Assembly: GCA_020746105.1 (NCBI GenBank)
Contig: CM036618.1
Span: 96,218,122-96,282,121 of the forward strand
Length of the DNA stretch: 64,000 nt
Reading direction: 5' to 3'
Origin: Trogon surrucura
Lineage: Eukaryota; Chordata; Aves; Trogoniformes; Trogonidae
In this document: positions 34,666 to 45,590 of the stretch, in pieces
How positions within the stretch are numbered: position 1 is the first letter of the stretch
Layout of the letters: each line of letters opens with the position of its first letter
Position numbers and translations under genes: made by a program
The notes under the pieces: generated by a model
The model's database searches: none
What the model saw: only the letters and a program-made list of their open reading frames with translations
Told to the model about the DNA's origin: nothing

Positions 34666-35974
34666 TTATAATCCTAAGTGGTCTGAAAGCCAGAGTAAGA
34701 CCAAAAAAGACTCAAAAGACCTTTTAGGTTCTCTACTCCACATCCCACTATTTACATCTATTCCTTACATGCCACTCAGTCAAGCTTCTCATTTATTACT
34801 CCAGAGAGGGACTGCATTTCTTTTGTTCATGTTTCTACAGGAAAGGCAGCACTTGATCTCTGACTGGGATTCCCCAAGGCTAACTCAATAGAGATAAATA
34901 ATAAATCTCTAGGTCTCACTGCTCCTGTTGTTTTACTGTAACATTCAGCTCAATTTCACATATTGTTCATTTAATTTTGTTACATCTAATTATACCTTCT
35001 TGAATCACCTTATGTAGGTTTTTTTTTTACTTTGTTGGTGTTCATACACCTCAAACTTGCAGATCATTATCAAAACCTTCCTCCCCTCTGCTGTCATTCA
35101 AGCACGATGTACATATTTAATTTTCTTTTTTACATTTTGCTCTTAGAAATCAAGCTTTACAACTTCTCGGCATTTTGTTGTTTCTTGAATGCAGTCCAAT
35201 TACATTTACATCCTTCTGGGGACGGATGCCCAGAACCAGATGCACTAATACAAGCAGAGACCCATCAGGAGTGTATTCTGGTTTAATTTCCATTTTGGAA
35301 AAAACAAAACAAAACTGCAAATTTGTTAAACCTACCAGATGCTTTGCTATCTTCAGCAGAAGTTGAAAGGAAGAAAAGACACCACCAAGACTACATGGAA
35401 GAATTTCTCCTAATGCAAAAGGCAGTTCTATTAAAATACATACCTCAATGCTTTGTTTACAACACTCACGTCACCAGAATTTCTGCCTCCTCAAGCCATA
35501 CATTCTAGAGGCTTAAGGTTTAAAAACATAATTCCATCTATTTCTTAAGCTACAAACAAGTTCACAACATGCATGGAGGGAAGGCCTCCTACGATGTACT
35601 AGAAACCCGTTCAGTCCATGACCGTTAGCTCACATGGGTTTCCAAAAGTCTGAAGGAAAGAAAGGGAGAATGGGGAAGGGTAGTCTGAAAGAATGCAGAG
35701 GAACCTGCCCTAATGAGGAAGGGATTAAGTAAAGCTCTGTTTGTTAATTTATAACATTACTTTACCAATAAATCTTACCGCAACTTCAAAATTGTCAGCC
35801 CTCTCGCTCTGAAAAAAAGGTGACATGCTTCTACACTAGCAAATCACTACAGAGTGCTTTTTGAAAAGGAGATGAATACATGTATATTTCTTTGAGTTTA
35901 TGCTGCAACTTCTGGGCTATACTGATGTTTGCAAAATCTTCCAGAATTAATGACAGAGCATAGCCTGACTTACT

Positions 35975-36265
35975 GAATCATAGAATCACAGAATCATTAA
36001 GGTTAGAAAGGACCTTGTAAGATCAAGTCCAGCCATCAACCCAACACCACCATGACCACTAAACCATGTCCCCAAGTGCCATGTCTACACATTTTCTGAA
36101 CATCTCCAGGGATGATGACTCCATCACTTCCCTGGGTAGCCTGTTCGAATGCTTCAGCACTCTTTCAGTAAAGAACTTTTTCCTAATATCCAATCTAAAC
36201 CTCCCCTGGTGCAACTTCAGGTAATTTCTTCTCATCTTATTGCTAGTTACTTGAGAGAAGAGACC
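35975..36265 (-). mobile_element. CR1 3' fragment
   Basis: Starts GAATCATAGAATCACAGAAT, the reverse complement of the CR1 terminal octamers. It passes through GGTTAGAAAGGACCTTGTAAG and ends in the ORF2 C-terminal coding part (minus-strand reading includes [18 protein letters not shown]). It is a truncated, diverged copy. Confidence 0.88.
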
Positions 36266-36956
36266 AACACGTACCTCACTAAATTTGCAGGAAAAAGCAA
36301 TTTTTATTTCCCCACTAATTTTCAATTCTGGCATCCATCAGTACAAAGGTTTTGGATCATTAGGAAATCAAGAAGACCAAAAATTAAACTAGCAAAGCAA
36401 AACAAGTCCTGAACTACCAGAAATGAAGATTTTTGTGTTGAAGTAGTTTTTAAGGATCTATGCTTCATCAATAGTTAAGTGTTTCCAGCAGGTAGGAATG
36501 CAAACTCTAAGTAGGGACATTCACTAATAGAGCACCCTAAACTTTAATGTAAGCCAGAAGGTTTATTTTGTGGAGTGACCACAGAGAAACCCCAGAACGC
36601 TCACACATACAGCTAATGCTACTCACTTTGCTTCCAGAGAGGCAGAGCTGGGAACATTCTGTTGGGAAATGTTCATATCATTTTAAATAAAAATACAACA
36701 GCTTTTTAGAATTATACTTGTAAGTATCATATCTATATAGAAAGGGTTGCTAAGTTAAAACTGTTTGCCCACAGCAGCATCTGGCAGGTTATTTACAACA
36801 AGTAATGAAAGTTTCAGGGAACAATGTGTAATGAGCGTAGATAAGTGTCAAATTTTAATGCTGAGCCAGCCACTAAACTCTGACAGATGTTCTCTGAAAT
36901 GTCCCCACCACCCTCCAAGGCAGGGGATAACAAGGGAGCGACTGAGAGAGAGACTT

Positions 36957-37711
36957 TGTCGCGGGTTAGGGCTGGGCTGGCCACTAACACGAACAGATGC
37001 TCTCTAACCCCTTCTTTCCCCCAAAATGGGAAGAAAAAGGGAATGAGGCAGAGAGACTTACAGGTTAGAGCAGAAAAACTAGAACAGCTTTAATGAAAAT
37101 AATGGAAATAATGGTGAAAAGATAAAAGTAAAGAACTATATACAACTATAGATAGTAGCCCGATATCAATCCCCACTGGTGCTGCAGAGCAGGAGGCACT
37201 GGTGAGGCCCCAGGCTCAGCGGCGGCGGGAGCTGGATACAGGGAGCTGGATTCGGGAACTCAGGATCTGGATCAAAATCAGGAGGTCAGATGGAGTCCTC
37301 TCTGGACACCGGCCATTGCAGAAAAGGGATGAAACTCTCATGATCACTCAATTTATACTAAATATGACGTATGTGGAATGGAACACTCTTGTTGGTCACC
37401 TGTCCGGTCTATTACCCCACCGAGGTGCAACCTTTTACTTCCTTGTGCCACCTCTTACTACCCGGCACCCCCAGCATGGCACACAAGAGCCAGCAGTGGC
37501 CTTGGTCACTACAGGAATAAGTATCAGCAAAAGCCTTTCTGCATCCCAGTCCCAGGCAGTGACTGTAAACATCCGGTGTCATCACTGCCAGCAGCACACA
37601 TTGTCTGCAAAAACATGCTGCTAACTTCAGAAAGTGCAGGCTTTTAGAAGAGACTAAACTGGAAAGTAAAAATCACTAAACAGAACTGGGTTTTTAGCTA
37701 AACCCTGGACA
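36957..37711 (-). mobile_element. Solo LTR of an endogenous retrovirus
   Basis: A 755-bp element bounded by TGT...ACA on the minus strand (plus strand begins TGTCGCGGGTTAGGG and ends CCCTGGACA). It is flanked on both sides by the identical pentamer GACTT (36952-36956 and 37712-37716). A 5-bp target duplication fits an ERVL-type or some ERV1-type integrase. On the minus strand there is a TATAAA at 37357-37352 and an ATTAAA poly-A signal at 37094-37089. No gag, pol or env sequence adjoins it, so it is a solo LTR left by recombination. The family name is not determined. Confidence 0.85.
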
Positions 37712-37869
37712 GACTTTGAAGAATAACACTAACAACAGTGAAGGTGTTAAAATATATATATATATATAATAGAAGCATGCAAATAAGCTCAAAGATACAA
37801 GAGAATATGTTAAGACAGAATCCGTGCCTTCTGGATGGCAAGGTACCAAGCAAGAAGAAAAAGTCCCAA

Positions 37870-38230
37870 ACTGGACTCAGCAGTAGACAGCAACACCCAA
37901 GTCCAGCGTCCCAATGAGAGTCCGAAACAACCAGAAAAGGAGCTGTGCCGCTCCCACCCTGAGAAGACAACCTCTTCCAACTAGAGATGCTGCTCTGCAG
38001 TGCAAAAACAGAAGGTGTGAGCACAGAGAAAGGCAACAAAGAGCCCAGTGCAACCCTCCCGGGACAGCAGGCTGAGCACATGGGAAGAAACGCTGGGATC
38101 GGTCCATTTGGGTCACCTGATCCATCCTCTTCTCCACAGGCACAGCTGCCCCTCCTGCCCCCCTGTGGTTGCCCCCTGTGCCAGGAGCCCCAGAGAACCC
38201 TTATCCTGCTGCTCTCAAACCAAGGCAATA
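37870..38230. other. GC-rich patch next to the solo LTR
   Basis: A sharp rise in G+C within an AT-rich intron, beginning about 160 bp after the LTR and ending abruptly near AATAAATAATG. It holds overlapping ORFs on both strands (176 codons on the minus strand) that show no recognised protein. It may be part of another insertion. An (AT)n run at 37751-37768 lies between it and the LTR. Confidence 0.4.
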
Positions 38231-41200
38231 AATAATGTTTATTAATTGTAACACCTAAAATTTATTGCTATTTTCACCGCTGAAGCAGTGGTAGTTGTGG
38301 GCCAGAGAACGAAGGGTCACAAAACTCAGCCAGTGCCAGGGTACTGCATGCACACTTCTAAAATATGTGCCGTTCGGTAAAGAATAGTTTCACACAGCCT
38401 TGGTGAGAAATCATAACAGCAGGTATTGTATAGATCCCTTCGTCCACAGATTTCACTATGCTTTAAAAGGCAGAACATCATTATTCCTGTTTTGTGGGTG
38501 TGAAACTTAGGCAAGTCCTTTTGCCTTTTTGTGCCTCAAGTCAGCCAACAAGGCAGTGGTGAAACCAAAAGGAGAGAACAGCTCAATCCACTAGTTCACG
38601 CTGTCTTCTCATTTAAATTCTGCAGTATGAAAATGGTATCAAGTCTCAGTTAATTTTCTTTCCTTAGGGTGTTTTTCAGAGATTATGGCTTATTCCAAAT
38701 AGAATTTGTTTCCACAAAAAGCTAATATATTTTTAGACAAAGATTAACAATTGCGACATTGCAGCAGACATCTGCTAATAGCTCTGAGCTCGGAGACATT
38801 TTCAAGAACAATGTTCGACCGTACATATTCTTGTTTTAGGCATGACTAGACCATGACTTGATTCTTCTCGCAGTTATGTTAGCATCAACACGCAACTCCA
38901 ATCGAAGCATCAGAATTGCACTGGTGAAAAAAAAAGGCTTGGAGACATGAGAATATGGGCCTCAATGTTTCAGGTGGCAGGTCATAACAACTGCCTGTGG
39001 GAATCAAACAGCTTGCTGAAGACGGGGTGATGACCTTTTGTATTGTTTTGATGGGGAGGTACAAGGCAAAAAGCAGAGGATCAAGTTGGAACAACGATTT
39101 ACAATTAGCCAGTTTTAAAAACAGGCTAACAGACTAGGCAAGAACATGTAGCAAGTTCCTGTAGCTCGCTGTAAACAAAAACCCCACCTTATCACATTTT
39201 AGGCATGATCGCCAATCCTTTCAGGCCAATCCAGAAGCCTATTTTTAGCTTCCATATTACACAAATTCAGAGCACTTGATCTATATGTAAGGCTGAAGGT
39301 TTCAGTTTCACTGAAACAGATCTTCGAGAATTATTTTTTTGCTAATACAATACCATTCTCTTGTCATTTAATTCTGCAACTATACTAACTTTTGATTCAT
39401 GTGAGATAACTCTAATGAGCATTTCAGGCTTCTGTTATGAGCAGGCAATGATGAGTAATCTGTATGATTAAGGAACCCTACAAATTCTTGTTTTATTAAC
39501 AGTGCCACAAAGAATACTCAAAATAGCCTAAAAGTGATGAAACAGCTAATGTTACTCCAAAACTAGGCTAAATAAGTTAATTAGAAAAACTGTCACACAG
39601 GCTTTCAAAATTGTTACATAAAATGTTTTGTAAAGCAATTTACAACTTTAATGTAATTTGGTAACACTGACCTGAAAAACCCAATTTAAGTTGCTCTCCA
39701 ACAGACCACTCTTTACTTATGTGGCAAATTCTGCTCATCTTTGAGATGATAAAGGTACCAAGGACATTGAGCTCTCGTCTCATGAACAACCAGAAGCTAA
39801 ACTTGAAAACTGCCAATGCTTATTAGACGGGAAATAAAATTACAATATAATGTTTTACAAACTGCACACTGTAGTATTGAATCATATTTACAGAGGAAAG
39901 TTCAGACTAAAGCATCCTGAAATAGTTTGGACATTACAAACAGAAGAATAGAATCACTCAGAATTTCAACTGAATTTTTACAAAACAATATTCCAATGTA
40001 AAGCACATGGCGATGCAGCCCACATTTGTTCATGGGAAATGAAGAATGAATCTTACATCCACTTATGTTTCAGAGGTTTGGGATGAATAAAAGTACACAC
40101 ATAAGAATTTCACCACTGCAGTAACTTCAACCTTTCTTCCAGTAAGTGTGCGCCACAAGTTCCCTCAAAGGCTAGAGCTGATTAGGATCTTTATATTTAG
40201 GCAGCCATCCCTTCAGAAGGGTGGCATTAGGAACAGAACAGACCCCTTTACTACTCTGTTGAAGCACTGAATCAGAGGTGAAAGCGCAGCTTACTGAGTC
40301 ATTAATGTCCCCTTCCCTGTATTCTGGGTTTTCTTGAAAAGTTCCCATCTAAGCAGTGACTAGATCATATTCAGAGATAGAGTGTCTGAAGAAGGAAAGA
40401 GGGAAAAGAGAGAGATGTACATTAGCGGCACTTGCATCAACTAATCCTGTAATTAATCATGGTTTGCTTCTGACTCTTGACACCTAACCAGGATCTGTTC
40501 ATTGTTTTCAACATATGAAAGTACCATAAAGACATATTAATACGGTTGCTTAAGCTGTTGTAAACCCATGCCCTCCTCTCAGTAGCATTTTCCCACTGTT
40601 TCTCTTGTAGTGCTTTTATTGCTCATGGGGCTTCCTAATTTGAAATATTTTTGTTTCAAGGGTCATTTTAATTTGGATCAGCAAATTGGTCCAACTTACT
40701 GTACAGCAGCCAGGGTGTGCCAGAACTTGCAGAACTGAGGAAATGATGAGTGCAGGGAGCAGCAGGAGTGCCTTTGCTGGCAGCCCTACAGCCAGACTGC
40801 CCCAAAACCAATGCTGAAACTTAGACTTGGTGTTATTTTGTATGTTCAAAACTCTGAGTGCTACGTAACTAAGGTTTAATTAAGTAGTGCAGTATACTTA
40901 GCTCATTAGACATATTGAAGAGAAGCACAAACTATCAGTATGTTTCTGAAAAATGATGTGGACATTGGAAAGGAAAATAGAAAAGCACATAAATTTTTTT
41001 TCTAAAAAAAAAAAGAAAACAATATTCTCATCAGGCACCTCTGAAGGGAAGAGAATTTGTATGTTAGATTAGGTACCACATTATCTAAGATGACTGTAAT
41101 GTAAATAGTATCAAAAGAAACATTCAGACTTTATTTTTTTATTCCTGAAGAAAGGTGAGCGTATTTGGAGGTATCAAAAGAACAGCAGAAATACTGCATT

Positions 41201-41279
41201 TAAAAGTGATGTAATGAAAGAGCATACAATGTAAAGGTCTAGAATTCAGCTTTTCTTCTGTTCTCTTTGAATCATTACT

Positions 41280-42683
41280 TTGAATCATTTACTTTCCATC
41301 ATCTTTGGTAAGTCATGGACAACAGGTGAGGTGCCTGAAGACTGGAGGAAAGCAAATGTCACTCCAGTCTATAAGAAGGGCAGGAAGGATGACCCGGGTA
41401 ACTACAGACCGGTCAGCCTCACCTCCATCCCTGGAAAGGTGATGGAACATCTTATCCCTGGTGCTGTCTCTAGGCATATCAAGGATAAGAAGGTTATTAG
41501 GAGCAGTCAACATGGCTTTGTGAAGAGGAAGTCATGTTTGACCAACCTGATAGCCTTTTATGAAGACATAACCAGGTGGATGGATGATGGCCGTACAGTT
41601 GATGTGGTCTATCTGGACATCAGCAACGCCTTTGACACCGTCTCCCACAGCATCCTCATAGGTAAACTGAGGAAGTGTGGTCTGGATGACCAAGTAGTGA
41701 GGTGGGTCACTAACTGGTTGAAGGGAAGAAGTCAGAGAGTTGCAGTCAATGGGACAGAGTCTGGCTGGATGCCTGTGTCTGGTGGGGTCCCTCAGGGGTC
41801 AGTGCTGGGGCCAGTGCTTTTCAATATATTCATCAATGATCTGGATGAGGGATTAGAGAGCACTGTCAGCAAGTTTGCTGATGACACCAAACTGGGAGGA
41901 GTGGTTGACACACCAGAAGGCTGTGCTGCCATTCAGAGAGACCTGGACAGGCTGGAGGGCTGGGCAGGGAGAAATCTTAGGAAGTTCAACAAGGGCAAGT
42001 GTAGAGTTTTGCACTTGACAAAAAATAACCCCATGTGCCAATATAGGTTGGGGACTGCCCTGCTGGAGAGCAGCGCAGGGGAAAGGGACCTGGGGGTCCC
42101 TGTTCTGGTGGACAGCAGGATGGCCATGAGCCAGCAATGTGCCCTCGTGGCCAAGAAGGCCAATGGCATCCTGGGGTGTAGTAGAAGGGGAGTAGCTAGT
42201 AGGTCGAGAAAGGTCCTCCTCCTCCTCTACTCTGCCCTGATAAGGCCACATCTGGACTATTGTGTCCAGTTCTGGGCCCCTCAGCTCAAGAAGGACAGGG
42301 AACTGCTTGAGAGAGTCCAGCGCAGAGCCACAAAGATGGTGAAGGGAGTGGAACATCTGCCTTATGAGGAAAGGCTGAAGGAGCTGGGTCTCTTTAGCTT
42401 GGAGAAGAGGAGGCTGAGGGGTGACCTCATTAATGTTTATAAATATGTCAAGGGGGAGTGTCAGGAGGATGGTGCCAGGCTCTTTTCAGTGATGTCCAAT
42501 AACAGGACAAGGGGCAATGGGTACAAGCCGGAACATAGAAGATTCCACAAAAACATTAGAAAAAACTTTTTCACAGTGAGGGTGACAGAGCACTGGAACA
42601 GGCTGCCCACGGAGTTTGTGGAGTCTCCTTTCCTGGAGACTTTCAAAACCCACCTGGACGCGTTCCTGTGCGCTCTACTGTAG
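41280..42683 (+). mobile_element. CR1 LINE ORF2, 5'-truncated, open reverse-transcriptase frame
   Basis: A 467-codon open frame encoding the reverse-transcriptase and C-terminal part of CR1 ORF2. An in-frame TGA at 41268-41270 precedes it, and its first codon here is TTG, so it has no native start. RT motifs appear in order: NYRPVSLTS (residues 41-49), the YLD metal-binding strand (111-113), VPQGSVLGP (170-178) and FADD, the catalytic aspartate pair (199-202). The endonuclease domain is missing. All 1.4 kb is free of stops and frameshifts, which suggests a fairly recent insertion. At residues 113-118 the sequence is DISNAFD, where DFSKAFD is usual as I remember the family. It lies antisense to RBKS within intron 1. 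Confidence 0.93.
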
Positions 42684-42766
42684 GTGATCCTGCTCTGGCA
42701 GGGGGGTTGGACTGGATAATCTTTTGAGGTCCCTTCCAACCCCTGACATTCTGTGATTCTGTGATT
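42684..42766 (+). mobile_element. CR1 3' UTR and terminal octamer repeats
   Basis: An 83-bp tail after the ORF stop, containing the conserved GGTTGGACTGGATAATC and CCCTTCCAACCCC stretches. It ends in two tandem ATTCTGTG octamers plus ATT. This terminal-repeat arrangement, without a poly-A tail, is diagnostic of CR1. There is no obvious target-site duplication, which is usual for CR1. Confidence 0.93.
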
Positions 42767-45350
42767 AAACAAAACTGTTTCTTTCTTCCCTCCTGGGAAT
42801 TCCCTAGAATGAGGAAAATCCCTGTGAGATTAGAGTAGGTGTAACTAGCCACTGTCTAGTACATACAATTTACTGGGCTTTCATGGTTCTCAGAACTGAA
42901 CAAATACAAAGGAGAGAAGAGTTCTTGCCTCTAACTAGGAATATTAGTACAACATTGTGGTGAGAAAGTCTCAGACCTCTTTTGGATCTTGCTTAACATT
43001 TTGGTTTAGCCTTGGTCTGTTTTGTCTAGTTTAATTTTGAAAGATTTGAACATGCAGTATGGGAAAGTATCCATAACATGGAGACAAAAAGACCACAATT
43101 CTTTCCAAAATCTGATGTTCTTGACTGGTTCATGCTTTCATCCCTTTTAATAATCTACTAAAACATCTTATTGGAAGGTAGAAAACTTCCAAGATATATA
43201 AAGAGAATACCTCAGGAATTTAGTTAACTAGCTTGATTTAAGTATAGGGCTATCCAGTTCTAGGTTCTTAGTCTCACTTCAGATCTTTAATGACTGATAA
43301 ATTTGTGAGGAGATGCTTAGAAATCATAGATAATATCTACTTTTTCTTCCTCCTGTGGCCCTGAATATGACAAGTTTTGCTTTACACTTTTCAGACAATT
43401 CAGATAACTGATTATTGCTTGGTTGTTTGATGGTCTGAGTTACTTCTCTGGCCCACAGTAATCAAGAGTGAAGAAACACTACCCAAACAAAACTATGCAA
43501 AGTAATTGATATTTAAAAGTGCAGTCTCTTCACAAGACAGTGCTGAAGCATAGTAGCAGAGTGAGATGTGTACCCCATCATCCATTCAGAGGGTTTTTTT
43601 TTAAGCCCCTTCGATTTTACATGACACATGAGTTTGTCACCACAGCAAAACAAGTGAGTGATGAATTGGTGAAGAGAAGCCGGAATCTATTGAATCATTT
43701 TTTGCCATCAGAAAAAAAAAATATTTTATCAAACACAAATATATACATTTTATTCAAAGACAAACTGTTTTGTAGATCTTATTACTGAATAGGTGAACAG
43801 CTCAACTGAAACAACTTGTGGATATCTCTAGCAGAGGACAAAATGAAATTAATGGCTGAGACTACATGTAGGAGGGCCACAAGACTGATACCTTCTTATA
43901 GGTGCAATCACAACCTCAGTTTCGCTGGACTATAATTCATAACACATTGAATGAGAACAGATTGCCACAGCTCTTCAAGAACTTCAATGAGCATTTCCAC
44001 TCACCCTCTGCACAGAAGCAAATTTTACTCTTCTAGATATTAAAAGATGAAACTAACAAGGAGGCACCCAGATGAATGTCTTAAAGCATTTACAGGAGCA
44101 CACAGTACTACATTTCAGTGAAATGATATCATCAAGAGATTAAAATTCCTAAATGAGGAGTTAGAGTATGAAACCTTCAATACAAAGAAAGTATTTATTG
44201 GCCAGTAAAAAGTTTTCTAATGAAATAACCTGTAGCTTTTCCTCACATCCCTACCAGTTAAATGCTGGGAAAGGGTAGGCACAATACTGATGAATTCATA
44301 ATCCGTGGATTCTGAAATTGAAGTTCTAAAAAGATTTAAAAAAAACCCCAAATATGAATCTATCTTCAGATATTTAAGTCCCGGCAAACATTCCATCACT
44401 CTTACCAAACATCTGTTTTGTATTTAAGAAAGATTGTGGAAATTTTCAAAATTACTACTCTCTAACTTTATTTGCCTCCCACGTTGTTCTTCATTGATGT
44501 CTCTCAATTATATTATTTTTGGAAGTGCAGTTACATAATTGTTTTCAAGGCAATGTGATGGCTGTGTTAGAATTGACTGTCTCTGAAACATGCTGTGCTC
44601 ACCCAGCACTGAAGAAGTCTGCCTACGGTTCCTATGCTTAAGAGAACATTATATCATGATCAAATACTGGGGTTAAAGCAAAAAAAAACCCAACACAAAC
44701 AAAAAAAAACTTTGCAATCCAAGCAACGAGTGATCTTTACATGCCCAAGGATAGATTAAGATAAACAAGACATATGTGTACATTAATCTTTTCTCTGCCT
44801 CTTAAAGAAAAGATTTGTCAGACAACAATGAGCAAAGTGGGGATAATATGGTTGTGTGGATAGGCCACTGGGTCCTTGTTCTTATCATCATGATTTTTTA
44901 TATGCTGCTAAATCAGCAAAGTAATCTGTGCCTCTGCTTTACTATCATGCAGAAAATAGAGCACCTACTGATCCCCCTGTCAGTCTCTTTCATTTTTTTT
45001 TCTATTTAAAAAATACAAAAAGAAGCCACTCCACACTATTAGCCATTGGCACTTTGCACACAAGCACATCGTGCTTTATAAATTACAAGAGCAACATTAT
45101 AGATGTGTTCTCACTACATAGTCCAAATAGTAATGATTTTCTTTAATAAGATATTGCTCTATAAGCTCGTACCCAGGACAATAATTTTGACAAGGACATT
45201 TTTCATCAGATTTATAAATGTAGGGCTTCCTACAGAATCCAGATGGATCACAAATGAAAAATATACCCAAAACAATGCTTAATTTACATATACTTACTCA
45301 ATGTATCATAGATAATAAAGGTAAGCAATGTATTTAAACATAATATGAAA

Positions 45351-45407
45351 ATAGAATAGAATAGAATAGAATAGAATAGAATAGAATAGAATAGAATAGA
45401 ATAGAAT
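45351..45407. repeat. (ATAGA)n pentanucleotide microsatellite
   Basis: About eleven near-perfect copies of a five-base unit (AATAG/ATAGA), ending at AGAATTAG. It abuts a CR1-like fragment, so it probably grew from that element's 3'-terminal repeat. Confidence 0.95.
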
Positions 45408-45590
45408 TAGTTCAGCTCAAAGGTTGCTAGAACCATCATTCAGTCCAACCGTCTGACTACTCCGGGGCTAAATTTACAGTGCTTTCACCAGACAAGATTT
45501 TCCTTTAAAAACCACCTTACCCTTGATTCACTGCTTAAAAAAAGCTTTATCTAAACTTCAATCTAATTATAAAGGCATCTGCTAAAATCT
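45408..45590 (-). mobile_element. CR1-like 3' fragment attached to microsatellite
   Basis: TTAGTTCAGCTCAAAGG followed by ATTCAGTCCAACCGTCTGAC and TACTCCGGGGCTAA resembles the reverse complement of an avian CR1 subfamily 3' end (compare TCTAGTCCAACTGCCTGACC-type sequence). The copy is diverged and its far end is indistinct. Confidence 0.5.

Noticed and set aside
37698..38228. 176-codon minus-strand ORF next to the LTR
   Set aside because: Runs through a GC-rich patch and an (AT)n repeat, with a low-complexity C-terminus and no recognised protein.
41853..42356. 167-codon minus-strand ORF inside the CR1
   Set aside because: Antisense shadow of the CR1 reverse-transcriptase frame.
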